In this document: one piece after another, positions 1-11,800 of the stretch | How the letters are laid out: each line of letters begins with the position of its first letter | How positions within the stretch are numbered: the first letter of the stretch is position 1 | Assembly (NCBI RefSeq): GCF_001411555.2 | Contig: NC_049908.1 | Location: 29,905,964-29,969,963, forward strand | DNA length: 64,000 nt | Origin: Juglans regia | Lineage: Eukaryota > Streptophyta > Magnoliopsida > Fagales > Juglandaceae | Direction of reading: 5' to 3' | Notes under the pieces: generated by a model | Seen by the model: only the letters and a program-made list of their open reading frames with translations | Told to the model about the DNA's origin: nothing | The model's database searches: none | Translations under genes and position numbers: made by a program

Positions 1-1
1 A

Positions 2-465
2 AATCCAAGACGACCATTCTTTGGTTGTCCAAATTATAACACGAAGGTAACTACATCACTTGTAATGTAACATGTTTACTAAATTGTTTGCAAATTAAAA
101 ACATCTAACATTTTTTTATATATGTTTGCAAATATCAGGGATTACCATATTGCAAGTTTTTCAAGTGGGTAGATGGTGATCAATACATGCAGCTGGAATT
201 ACAAGATAGAAAAAATGAACTATTAAGGAAGGAGAAAGAGGTCGATGAGAGACTTCGCGATATTGAGAAGAGGGAGATTGAGCTCCGTAAGAGGGAGGAT
301 GAGATTGAGAAGAGAGAGATGGTGCAAGATGGTCGAGATGAGGAGTTTAAAAAGAAGGAGTTCATGCTCATTGAGAAAGAAGCTGGAATAACACGTTCAT
401 GGAAGCTTCTTCGACTGTCTTGGGTTTTTTTAGTTGTTGTTTGTTGTTGGTTAGTGAGTTGGTAG
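2..465 (+). CDS. GRF-type zinc finger protein with coiled coil and C-terminal membrane segment (5' partial)
   Basis: The gene is cut by the window start. Two exons are readable: 2-46 gives N-P-R-R-P-F-F-G-C-P-N-Y-N-T-K, then a GT-AG intron (47-138), then 139-465 continuing in phase as G-L-P-Y-C-K-F-F-K-W-V-D. Together these are the C-terminal part of a zf-GRF domain (Cys, Cys, FFxW). About 70 highly charged residues follow, with E/K/R heptad-like repeats typical of a coiled coil. The protein ends in a short hydrophobic stretch (W-V-F-L-V-V-V-C-C-W-L-V) just before the stop, like a tail anchor. This architecture is common in small plant GRF proteins whose function is not known. It converges on the FAR1-like gene and may belong to the same mobile element. 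The first Cys/His ligands lie outside the window. Confidence 0.75.
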
Positions 466-1441
466 TGGTTTTTGTTGTTTCTTAGTTTGAATGTGTAATT
501 TAAGTGTTAGAAGTCATTTTCTTTTTTATGATGAAAAGTTTGTGAATGTGCTCTTTATATGAGTGCACCTGCTATTAGGTAAAACGTTAGGTAATTTATG
601 TTGATATTATTATGTTGATATTGTTAGGTAATATTTATTTTATAAAACGTTATCATATAAAACGTTTTATTAGGAGTGCACCTGGGGTTCACTGAATAAT
701 TTGATTTAGGTTCCACCTCATGTATTATGCGCGAACACTTTCTTTTCTGTCAATGGCAGCACGTGTTATATGGTATTATATTAGGATCCCTTTTTATCCT
801 CCAATTTTGATAATCTAATTCAACTTATAAAAAAAAATCTGATAATCCTTTTCTCTTCTTTTATTGACTATTTAAAATAGTCACTAGTCACTTCTCTGTT
901 TCAGAGTTCAATGCATTTGATATTTAAATTTGTCATAATTCATTCCATACCAAACATAGTCTATGGACATAATATTCCAAAATTATGTGATAAACATTGA
1001 CAATAGCTCCTGATATTATGTAATGTTGGACTAGGACCCAAAACATTGACAATAGCTCCTGGTTCCAAAATTCAAGTGTTCAATCTGTATACAAACAATC
1101 TAGCAGCCCCTGTCATGTTTTCAAAGATCCATATTAACAACGTTTTTTTAATGAATAAGAAAATAAGATCCATATCAACAACTTCATTACTTAGCACAAG
1201 GACATTGGTGTTTAATCACCAACAAGCATCAAGATGCATTTAATCACCAAGAAGCATCAAGATACCAAACAACCAGTACAGCTGCATGAGAAGGTTTGCA
1301 TTCAAGTAACATCACCAAAATCAGCATTTGATTACAACATCACCAACAGGACACTATGATGTTCTTACATTTACACCAAATCCCAACACATACTGTAATA
1401 ACATTAACTAATTCAACATTTACACAAAAATGCCCATTTAA
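466..1441. other. AT-rich spacer between convergent genes
   Basis: No supported coding sequence. The DNA is AT-rich, with a few short imperfect repeats (for example the aaacgtta motif near 580-670 and 'caccaagaagcatcaaga'-like repeats near 1218-1262). It contains the 3' flanks of the GRF gene and of the FAR1-like gene. Confidence 0.5.
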
Positions 1442-4400
1442 TTAATCCAGTTGCTCAGGTTGTGATCCATCGAACCCATGTTGTACCGGTTGATCTCCAT
1501 CCAACCCAAACTGTATCTGTAAAGATTTGTACGCAAAATGTGAAAAGTGAAACTAACTAAAAATGGTAAAAGTGCAAAACTGAAATTATTAAGTGAAAAT
1601 ATTTGAAATTATTACACTTTCTTGACTTGCAATCACTGTTTCCTGGAGCTGGGTTCCACTGTCTCGAACAGGCTGTTGATTAATAATAAAATGGTATATT
1701 ATTAATTTTTTTTTTGCATTTACTTCTTCCATAGGCAAACTAAAATATAACAAAATATAACTTCTAATTAATATACCTGCATTTGTCTAGGACTGGTGAT
1801 ATCTACATCTGATGGGCGAAATAAATTTCTACACACATCCGGGAGTGGTGTATCTCCTTCATCTCGCTAATGGACATAACCATGTAATTACGTTATAAAT
1901 CTAATGTACATAACCATGTATATATGTAATACTATTAATATTAAGACATGCACCTGTTTACGTTTCCCTTTGACTGGTGCTTTTTTTTGCTTGGCTTTAA
2001 CCTTCCGCATGTCTTTCTCCATCCTGGATGCTCTCCTTAGAGATGGAGGTCTTCCTTTCCCTCGCACAACATTTGGACTTAGTACGGGTTTTGAACTACC
2101 ACCAGCATTTGTGTCCAATGTTGTAAAACCAGCATTTGAACCTGCCAAGGGCGTAGAATTGTTGAATATGACATACTATGAAGAACTACTTAAAATAAAT
2201 AAACTGTAAAAATTCGCATACGAACCTGTTTGGGTCATAGATGGGGGGTGTTGATTCTCACGGTAGAGGTCAATCATTGAATATAACTTCTTTTTTGCAT
2301 CTTCAAACTGCTCACTGGATCCCGCTGCATAAGTTATCATCTGATAACATATATTTAACAAACTTGAATATCTATTACCATCTGGCCTCTGATCCCTAGC
2401 ATCATAGCTACTGTGGATTAACGTGTATCTCCTCTTGATGTCCTTTCTCCATCGATCTAAAATGTACCGGTCTGGTAATAACTTTATACCGTTAGCTTTG
2501 AAGATGGCTAAAATATGCCTACACAATATCCCCCTCATCTCGAATAACCCACATGAACACTTTCCATCGCAGTCTTCCACATTGAAGTTAACTGTATAGG
2601 ACACAAGCTTAGTGAACTCTTCAACACGAACTTCATCTTCCACCAGATATGTTTTCATTACACCATCCTTACTGAGTAGACAAGGATCCATATCGAGCAC
2701 ACCCATTACTTGCTGCTGGACTTCCCTAAATTTAGAATTCGTGTACAACTCTTGAAATCTCTTCTCAATTGGAGATCTAGATATACAGGGAATGGTGACA
2801 CTAAATGTGTGGAAGTCTGCATTGTTTTCATTCTCAATTTTCTTCCTCAGCGCACTGTCAAACTGGTCGACAAACTCCTTCAAGTTTGTTCTCGCATGAA
2901 CATAATCATCAAAAAAAGCATTCATACTTTCACTGCGCTGGGTTGTACTCATTCCAGCCCAGAAGTGCTCTTTCAAGAATACTGGTACCCAATGGTGACG
3001 CTCATCATATAAACTTTTCAACCAGACATTCTCATGTAAATCATATGTGTTAAGTAACCCATCCCAACATTTCTCAAACTCCTCAATTGTTTGAGTGTCG
3101 TACACAGATTTCATTAGGTGACTTTTTAGTCCACTTTTGTAGGCAGCATATGACCCAAGCTTCTCGGGAACTTTTTTCAGTATATGCCATAAACAGAATC
3201 TATGCCGACTTTCTGGAAAGACAATAGCAATTGCGTTTTTCATTGCTCTATCTTGATCAGTAATAATAGCTTTTGGAGGTATACCATCCATACACTGCAA
3301 CCAGGTCTGGAATAACCATGTAAAGGTCTCTGTATCCTCACTTGAAATCAACCCCGCTCCCAAAAGAATGGATTGTCCGTGGTGGTTGACACCAACAAAT
3401 GGTGCAAATGGCATCCCATATCTATTCGTGAGATATGTGGTGTCGAATGTGACGACATCACCGAAATACTGGTAGGCCGCCCTACTGCGTGGATCTGCCC
3501 AAAATACATTCTTTAGCCTCCCATCATCACTTAAGTCCATCGATGCAAAAAAACCATTATTCTTGTACTGCATCCTCAAAAAATAATCTCGAAGTGCTCC
3601 AGCACCACCTGCACCAAGTCGTAGATGACGTGCCTTGTCTATATAATTGCGACAATCCTTTTCCAAAAACGGGAGGTTCTCGAAGCCACCTGCACCAACG
3701 ACAAGAGATCCGAAACTCTTATTCATCCGGATCCCAGCCAAGTCGTTTGTATCTAGGACTCTTTTTACAATCTCACTCACTTCTCTGTTACAACGAAAGA
3801 AGCGAGCTTTCTTTGGACTGAGGCCGTGATTATGTGTATTATGGACTGTTGTCAACCGCATCTTTCCATCAACCTTTAAGGCATTAATCCTTGCCTTACA
3901 ATCCGTCTTTCCCGTCGGGCGTGGTGCTGCGACGTTCAAACTCTTAACCCGGGCCTTCCCTCCACGGGCACAACCAAGAGTGACATATCTGATACTTTGA
4001 TCATCTCCCCTCTCACTCCTTTGTGTCATCACCCCAAACCCGCTTTTCTTAGCATAATCCTTATAATAGATATGTAAATCTTCAAAAGAATTGAATTCCA
4101 TCCCCGACCTTGGCTCCTCAATTATATCATCACCATCCGTTTGCACTAACTGTGGTGAACCAGTAGTGCAACCGTCGGTTTCCCGTGATTCGGGTCTATC
4201 CTCTTGACTTTCTTCATCAACCATTGAGTTTGTACATGGCACTTCAGTTTCCCTACAATCGGGTCTATTCTCTGAACAACCCCTTGCGCTCGTTGTGGAG
4301 CTTGTAGCGATGTGAGGAGTCGGAGGCCCAAACCCATATTGAAATGGGTAACCAACATTCTGAAAAAAAAAAAAATAATAATAATACAAGAGCAATTAAA

Positions 4401-4779
4401 CTCTAAAAAACCCCAACTTACATAACAAACAAACAGACGTTGAAAACCACCTGAATGTTACTGGGATATTGGCTGCCATCTGGATATGGCAGAAAAGCTG
4501 GTGACCATGTAGGCACTGGTCCATAGTAACTGTGCATGTGATTTGGATTTGGAAAGTTTGCTAAACCCGTTTGAGGGATGTCCTAACATAAAAATAATAA
4601 TGATAATTCGGATAAAAAACATTGAGTAGACCATTTCCAATAAGTTTTTGAAATATAAAATAACATACTGAGGTAGGGGTGTTTGCGTGAGATGGTGTTA
4701 GCGGGTTTGAGTGTTCTTCCCCTTTTTCAATGCTCTGTACAAATTGTTCAATATCCAATGTCAATCTTTGGGAAGAATA
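1442..4779 (-). CDS. FAR1-RELATED SEQUENCE (FHY3/FAR1) protein, MULE-transposase derived
   Basis: Large minus-strand gene. The main exon 2226-4359 carries, in order, the FAR1 DNA-binding domain (F-E-D-L-H-I-Y-Y-K-D-Y-A-K-K-S-G-F onward, with the C..C..HNH zinc ligands), a MULE transposase core (acidic residues in D-T-T-Y-L-T-N, I-I-T-D-Q-D and T-Q-R-S-E-S-M-N) and a SWIM zinc finger (C-S-C ... C-R-H-I). Upstream exons join in phase: 4451-4582 (a Pro/Asn/Tyr-rich segment) and 4669 to about 4779. The true start was not found: an in-frame TAG precedes, which may sit in an intron. Downstream exons 1954-2141 (basic, K/R-rich) and 1777-1866 follow with good GT-AG sites. Further 3' exons near 1620-1675 and 1442-1520 are likely, ending at TAA 1442-1444. 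FAR1/FHY3 relatives are transcription factors domesticated from Jittery-type transposases. All three acidic residues are kept here, so this could be a transposase rather than a host regulator. Confidence 0.85.
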
Positions 4780-5270
4780 CTACAACTTCTGACATGCTAG
4801 GGTCCAAACAAATGTTTCTTCTATATAGAAATCAAATACCAAGTTTCATGCCCCAATTCCACAATATTGTAAATTTCTATTTAGAGGCACCCTTCCTTTA
4901 AAGGGTTTGTTCCTATTAATCTTTCTGATTGACTGAACCAAGTGCTTCGATGGGCTCCGAGTGCTGTGGAAATTATTCTCAACAGACACTGCCCCAAATG
5001 GTATGGCTATGGTCGCAGGCTTAAATGGCTAGAGAGATTCGCATATGTGAACACCACCAGCTTGCAGGTCTTGTATTTGGCTTAAAAATATTTTATGGTG
5101 AATATTTAAATTTGCAGTAGGAGTTCACATTTCCACAATTAACATGACATGCATTATTTTATTTTACCTCTTAAAACAAAGTAACATGGCATGCATTCAT
5201 TATTTAGGGATAGCGACATTTACAGAGCAGTGATTTATTGGGAAAGGAATGCATGCTTTTCACAACCTTC
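4780..5270. other. Presumed 5' region of the FAR1-like gene
   Basis: No supported exon. The N-terminal exon of the FAR1-like gene may lie here, but I could not find a convincing ATG with a matching splice donor. Confidence 0.35.
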
Positions 5271-5795
5271 ACACAAATGCTCATCATATAAACTTTGTGA
5301 ACACACAAATATCATGCGTTTTTTTTTTTACTCGAATTTCATTCACATGAATATACATTTCTACGGCATAAACACATCTTCATTCATCTTCCTGGGTTTC
5401 CAAACACACACAAACAGAAGCTGCTTTAAGCTGCTTTACCCAACTTTCACACAAATGCTCATCATATAAACTTTGTCCACACATGAATATTATGCGTTTT
5501 TTTTTTTACTCAGAACATGAATTTCATTCACATGAATATACATTTCTACGGCATAAACACATCTTCATTCATCTTCCTGGGTTTCCAATCACATACAAAC
5601 AGAAGCTGCTTTACCCAACTTTCACACAAATGATCATCATATAAACTTTGTCCACACACACGAATATTATGCGTTTTTTTTTTTTTTTACTCAGAACATG
5701 AATTTCATTCACATCAATATACATTTCTACGGCATAAACACATCTTCATTGCTCTATCTGGGTTTCCAAACACACACAAACAGAAGCTGCTTTAC
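5271..5795. repeat. Three-copy tandem repeat, about 176-bp unit
   Basis: The unit starts with acacaaatg(c/a)tcatcatat at 5271, 5449 and 5624, giving periods of 178 and 175 bp. Each unit has an 'attatgcg' or 'atcatgcg' followed by a run of 9-14 T, then a conserved block (ttcattcacat(g/c)aatatac) and ends near cagaagctgcttta. The copies differ by small indels and length changes in the T run. The array lies directly upstream of the FAR1-like gene. Confidence 0.9.
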
Positions 5796-6385
5796 CATTG
5801 CGCACCGAGCCCAGTTGATATCCACCGTGCTGGACCAGTTACTCACGGCTCGACTTGAAGACCACGAAATCCCAGAGTAATCGAGAGAGTCGATTTGAAG
5901 CCGAAGACCCCAGAGCTTTCGAGAGAGGGAGATTGAAGCCGAAGACTGTTAGACCTCCCTAACACTAGCAAACAAACAACACAAAAATGTAAGACCTGAC
6001 CCAAGAAGATGAAGAACGTGCGACAAAGACACCCACGCCGACAAACCCAGGAAGATGAAGAACTTGCGACACAGACACCCACCCACGCCTCAGATCACCC
6101 ACGCCGAAAATCACCCACGCCAAATCACCTACGCCGAAGACAACGCAAGCTAATCTGAAGGAGAAATACCAGCCGAAGATCTTTGTTTCGACGTCGACCA
6201 CCGAAGCGGGAATCCAAAACAAACGAAAGAGAAATGAAACCAGAGTGTTCTGTTTTCTTTCTTTATTTCTTTTTTTTTTTTTTAATTTAATCGGCTGACG
6301 TGGCGTAATTATTCTCAGCCGTTTGCACGCCGCTTGCGTTCGGCGACTGTGCCTAGAAGAAGTGTAAAAACAAACAAGGCCTTAC
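5796..6385 (-). other. GC-richer leader and candidate right terminus of a MULE-like element
   Basis: Compared with its surroundings this stretch is GC-rich and low-complexity, with repeated 'acccacgcc' and 'gaagatgaagaac(t/g)tgcgac' motifs around 6000-6120. The boundary near 6380 reads, on the minus strand, ggccttgtttgtttttacac, which has the look of a transposon end. The matching left end would lie before position 1, so it cannot be tested here. The ORFs in it have no recognisable domain and are not called. Confidence 0.35.
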
Positions 6386-8159
6386 TATCATTATGAATGC
6401 CAAGTTATGAGTATTCAAAAGTTTGAAACATGCAGTCATTTTTCTTCTTTTCTCTAGTAATTTCATGGATCCTTTTACCTTTTAATTTCAATGAAACTTA
6501 AATGAACCACAATTGAGGTGGTCTCTTAGTACTCTGAAAAATACTGGACTCAGCTCATTAGCAATGTTGGCAGCCTCTGCTCTTTCTTGGGATTAGATAG
6601 CAGCAAGCTTCTTCCGCGAAGCCACCAAGTCTTCCCCCGCATCACCATCACATATATATGCAGATGCTTGCCTACCAGGTAAAGTTGCCCCCTCCATGCT
6701 GTCTATGTAATCCCGTAGCAGCTGGTACAACCATTAATTATTAAACTTCTATACAAGTTTCTTTAATCATCACTTTTGTGACAATCAGCTGCCTCATGTC
6801 GTATGGATTTCATGTCTAGGCAAGGGCTCATCGGTGCAGCCACTGGCACCTCCTTATGGCTTATGGGGTTGTTCAGAATATATTATGAACACCTTAGGTA
6901 AACATAGAAATAACATCTTACATGCGAGACATTGTCAGAACCAGTCATCAGCCAGGTCACCTTGGGAAAAAGAAAAAGAATTCTAGTTTAGCTCAAAAGA
7001 GCTGGCTTTTACTCGATTATTTGGGTGAATCACAAAATAATCCCAGGAAAATATTTAAAAATTCACATTTAACTAAGGCTTATATAGATACATATTAATT
7101 TACCTTGGATTCTTCCATCCCTATACGCTAATTCTAATTAGAAATAAAAGTTGGGCAGATTTTAATGTAATCAGAAAAATACAAGGATATGGTTTGATGA
7201 TTGGAAATTATAGATGGAGCATGGAGAGGAAAAGGATTTGATTAATAAAACAAAAAGAATGAAAAAGCAGAGAAGAAAAGGGGCTAGCTTCATCTAAACA
7301 CGAAAGAATCAGCCACCAAAAGAAGATATAGAGACATAAACTGCTGTCCTAGTAACATTTTCCGTGACCATGTTATTCTCTAATGCATCATTACAAATCC
7401 TAGATGATAACCCTTTCTGAAGGAGATGCTATCACAAATGTTCTCCAGTTTCATGCAAGTAACAACCAACATCGTGCGAGAGATTCCGGGGCTGTAAAGT
7501 TACCGGTCTTGCATATGAGCCAGCAAGGAAGAAATTTTTGGGAATAAAGCCAAAACCTGATACCAAAACAACCATGAGGAAATAACAAGGCAATCATTTG
7601 TTATTGCAGTTACACTCATAAGACGATAAAAAAAAAAAAAAAAAAAGCCCTCTGCTTTGACAGGGCTTAGGACCAGGAATATGTGGTCAGAAGCTGTGTG
7701 GTCAAGTACAGTACATAAGGACCAATTGCATGTTCTGAAACTAATCATTTTTTCATGATATCCACAGAACAAAAAACAGAAGAACAAAAGAACACTGCTA
7801 ATGTTTTCTAAACCATGCCACATGCTATATAATGTGAGTTTTGTCTTGTAAAATCAAGCAATAGTTGTGTCAAGAGTAAAGAAGTCATAAGATTTGATTT
7901 GGTTGAGAGCACTACTGTTTTTATACAAGGCCAAGCTCACAATATGTATGTGCATATAGGATAACGACAAGCATTCATAAAAACAAGTGCGAAGTAAAAC
8001 ATGCACTCAATTTTACAAGCTTGTTCTCTTTAGGGAACCTGTTATATTATCTACCCCATGCCAAAGTCGTAATCATCTGCTTCTTTTCTGACCAACTTTT
8101 TAATAAACCAAAAAAAAAAAAAAAAAATTCCGAAACAAGAAAAGTGGACTGGAGAAAAG

Positions 8160-8831
8160 TGAAAAATCACCATTTGTCCCAAAAGCTTAAGCAAATGGGA
8201 AGGGGTAGATTTTATTTTATATCTTAACACTCCCCCTCATGTATGGGCCATACTCCCCCTCAATGAGTGGGCCAACAAGTAAAATATTTAATTAAATGAG
8301 ATAGAGTATAGAGTCAGACTTTGAACTCAGGACCTCTGCTTTTGATACCATGTGAAATCAGAGGTTATTGGTCGGACAAGTTTATATTGGGTGATGCCTA
8401 AGGAAGTTGTGGATCTCCTTGCATGTTGGCGTGGTTTTGAGAGATGTGTTGCTGCCAGATGGAGAATGATTCCTCTGTTTTTAATGTGGTGTTTAAAGCT
8501 GGAAAGGAATGAGAGATGTTTTGAAGATAAAGAGCGTTCTTTTGAAGATCTTCGTTATTTTTTCTTTTCTACTTTGAGTTTGTGGGCTAGGATCTTTGTA
8601 AAGAATGATGATAATGTATTGAATCTGTTTCTGTTGTAGTTTCCTGCTTTCTAGTGTGCACTGTGCAGTACGTATTTCCTTTGTATACTTCTTGTATACT
8701 TCGGCTGTGCCTATTCTTGGTAATAAAATTCTTATTAATTATAACAAAAAAAAAAAAACCATGTGAAATCACCACTTATTCCAAAAGTTTAACCTGATGG
8801 GAAGAGTGGACTTTATTTTTATACCTTAACA
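8160..8831 (-). mobile_element. TRIM/SMART-like miniature LTR retrotransposon, interrupted by a LINE
   Basis: Read on the minus strand: a 70-bp 5' LTR (TGTTAAGG...GATTTCACA, 8831 down to 8351 once the insert is removed), immediately followed by a primer-binding site TGGTATCAAAAGC (canonical initiator-Met type is TGGTATCAGAGC), a short non-coding interior, a polypurine tract TGAGGGGGAG, and a 70-bp 3' LTR (TGTTAAGAT...GATTTTTCA, 8229 down to 8160). Without the LINE and one target copy the element is about 261 bp. Flanking 5-mers match at 4 of 5 positions. There is no coding capacity, so it must have been mobilised in trans. It sits in an intron of the ZDS pseudogene. Confidence 0.82.
8361..8757 (+). 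mobile_element. 5'-truncated LINE (L1-type) 3' end with poly-A
   Basis: Encodes W-V-M-P-K-E-V-V-D-L-L-A-C-W-R-G-F onward, homologous to the last 95 residues of the larger LINE at 28.5-31.1 kb ([17 protein letters not shown]). A 3' UTR and an A12 tail (8746-8757) follow. It is bounded by a perfect 14-bp target-site duplication, accatgtgaaatca, at 8347-8360 and 8758-8771. The target is the 5' LTR/primer-binding-site junction of the TRIM. Confidence 0.93.
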
Positions 8832-11240
8832 AAAAAAATCTGCCTGCAGGTTTCTTTTCACTGCAAATTTGGTTTTGTTTTTTTTTTTTTTTTGGGGGGG
8901 GTGTTGCATCATTAGGCAAGGGCATGTACGGGTCACACATCTGCAGGACAGGAATTGCTCTTTGACATGGTAGGTGAACGGAAAAGGAAACATTAATGGA
9001 AACATAAAAACATGAGAAAATCAATTCCAAATTACACGCATACAAAAAGGCACTGCAGCTTAATATAAGGGCTTGCCAAGTTTCAATATTATTTTTAATA
9101 AGTAACAAAGTTAGCCAGTCATTAAATGAAACATTTATATAAACCCATGCAAATATAAGAGATTTCAGCATTGGATTCAAGTGATATAGCCACCGATGAA
9201 TCCCACCGACAAAAGCTACCCAAATGTGTGTTTTTTTCAGCTTTTGTGTTTGTTTATTTTTTAGTATTGTGTTTTTTACTTTTTTCTATTAAATACACAA
9301 AAAAATGCTGTAAAAAAACAAAAGAAGAAAAAAAATGCTTTAACACTGTCGATACAAAAGCTTGTAGCTTTTTTCGGTGGAAGTAGCAGTGTCCTTCAGC
9401 ATTATAATACGGAAACAAATGAAAAGGTATAATACATACAGATCAATTTAATCCATTCCCAAGCATAGGGATCTGATGAAGATGAAAAGATCAAGTAGCA
9501 GGCAAGCAAAACAACCACATGCATTTTTTGGCAAGTTTTTTGGTAGTGTTTCATGTCCTCTGATACCTTTTCCCAAAAGTTCATTTTCTTTTCAACATTT
9601 TATCATTGTATTGAAAGCCTTACTCATTTGTTCAGAAACTTGCATGCACTATATTTACTCTATCTCATATTCATTTCCCTACGATCCTTAGAGAATAATT
9701 GAAGACTAGAAAGAAAAGGGTAATACATGCATTCAGACAGACAATACTAGCAGTTTTACAGGCATAAACCTTGGCAATTAGAAAGACCAAAAGTAAGATA
9801 TTTGCATGGGGATCATAAAGATTCACGAGTAAACGGTTATGTTGATCTGAGATCAACATTAATACACTGGTTCATAAACTACCCTGTGACAACAGACATA
9901 GTTGACAATGATCGAGGTAGAAGGGTTGAAGGGTCTACATCAGCACAAAAAATGAGTACACATAAAGAAACTCAGACACAAGAAAACCCAATCATTTGAT
10001 TAATATGCAGCTTAGAACTACAAATATATGAAAGCAATCCAGTAATGATCATGAATTATTACTACCATAGTGATTGGAACAAGTTGGCAGATCAATAATT
10101 CCACAATTTAATGCACAAAATGACAATGATAAGAGCATTTTCCTTACTGGGGCAATGAACCTTGTCCCTCAATGTAGTAATCTTCTGAAGATGCAAGAGC
10201 TAGGTCTGCAAAGAAAGAGAAATCTGCATCCGGAGTATAAAGTAGGTTATCTAGCCCTGCCGCTTGCCTCAATTGCCTACCAGTCAGAAAGAAACTTTTC
10301 ACAAAGAAAGAAAGCAACAAAGCCCTAGGCATTCAGAAAGTGAAACAGAAACAGATTCTACTATGGTCCTCACGTTTCCATTCCAATAACATGCATAGAT
10401 GAGATAATTACCTCGACCGTTCCAGATCCTGCAACTCCATGACCCAACCACTGTATCTTAGTTGCACTGTGACAACAGGCACTCCTACTAGTTTGTAAAT
10501 ATTATTGCAAAACTCCAATTCCCTCCACTGGGTTGGAAGTAATCTTTTGATTACAGGGACTTCATATGCTGCCATGAAAAGAACAGCCTTAGGCATTACA
10601 CAAAATACACCTGACATAGATAAATAAACATGTACATGCAGACTCCAAGGACAAGCATACCACAAACCTGCAACATAAGCATCAGCTTTCACAATTTGCT
10701 TATTAGTAGCCTGGGATAAAAAGCACATATTAGTCATTAAGCGTTGAAGAAAAACCCAAAAGTCCGAAAGACATACCTCATAGATAAAAATCCCAGAGTG
10801 GTACGGGACATGGAAGCACCTTAGAAGCATTAGTGAGAGGCGTATCCAATTCATAAATTGTCAACTAAATTTAAAAGATTTTCACCCAAGTAACTCATTC
10901 TTAGTAATGCCTATATGCAAGAATGGCCAGAAAACTTCATAAAAATTTCAAAGCAGCAAGATGAAAAGTAGATCACCTTTGACATAGCAAGTCCCATAAC
11001 ATATGTGTCTCCATGGGCGGATTTATCAAACACATATTTGTCTACATCCCCACCTAAGATAGAATCTGTTCTAGCATAGGAGAGGAATAAATCAATAATA
11101 TCGGAGAAAGCAAGTTAGGATTCTCAAATATTTTAGGTTAGTATTCTTAAATTCTTTTCTTTTAGTTTTAATTGAATGGTTCACCAACTCAGTGGTCACC
11201 CACGTTTGATGATCCTCGATTTTCAAGAGAGAAACTCTGA

Positions 11241-11800
11241 CCTCAAACGTTGGCAAGTTTTCATTAATAGGTTTGCAACTTTGGAAGGGAAAAGTGAAAT
11301 AAATGTGACCGACTCTGTTTTGCCCGGAGTCTTTGCATACATACCATTAGGCCATAGTAGTACAATAGGAAGCCCCTGAGTGAAAAGATTCAACCTCAAA
11401 CGTTTGAATCTTTGCTTCCAACAGGTGTGCAACTTTGGAAGATCAAACTGGCACAAATATGACCGACTATGTTTGGCCCGAAGACGGGGCATACAAACCA
11501 CAACACAAAGATGGTACTATAGGAAGCCACTGAGCGAAAAACTAAAACCTCATAAGTTTGCAGCTTTGCTCTCAACAATTTTGCAACTTTGGAAGAACAA
11601 AGTGGCAGAAATGCAACTGACTATGTTTGGCCCAGGGATGGGGCATACATTCCGTTAGGCTATGGTACTACCACAGGAAGCCCCTAACAGAAAAAGACCC
11701 AACCTCAACTTTTCTCTTAATAGGTTTGACACTTCAGAAGAACAAAAGTGGTACTAAAGTGACCAACTCCATTAAGCCTGGGATGGGCATAGAAAACAAA
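11241..11800. repeat. Four-copy degenerate tandem repeat, about 154-bp unit
   Basis: Units start with cctcaaacgtt, cctcaaacgttt, cctcataagttt and cctcaactttt at 11241, 11394, 11548 and 11703 (periods 153, 154, 155). Shared blocks are tttgcaactttggaag, gtgaccgact, tggcccg(g/a) and aggaagcccctga. The array lies in an intron of the ZDS pseudogene. The plus-strand ORFs across it are by-products of the repeat. Confidence 0.88.

Noticed and set aside
5271..5795. CRISPR-like array
   Set aside because: The whole unit repeats, with no repeat-spacer alternation, and the DNA is a plant nuclear genome.
5843..6222. 79-85-aa minus-strand open frames as 5' exons of the FAR1-like gene
   Set aside because: Low-complexity repeats explain the open frames, and no in-phase splice path to the FAR1 exons was found.
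8315..8350. tRNA-derived SINE head (ggtatcaaaagcagaggtcc, then gagttcaaagtc resembling a B box)
   Set aside because: The flanking 70-bp direct repeats with TG...CA ends and a PPT make this a TRIM with a primer-binding site.
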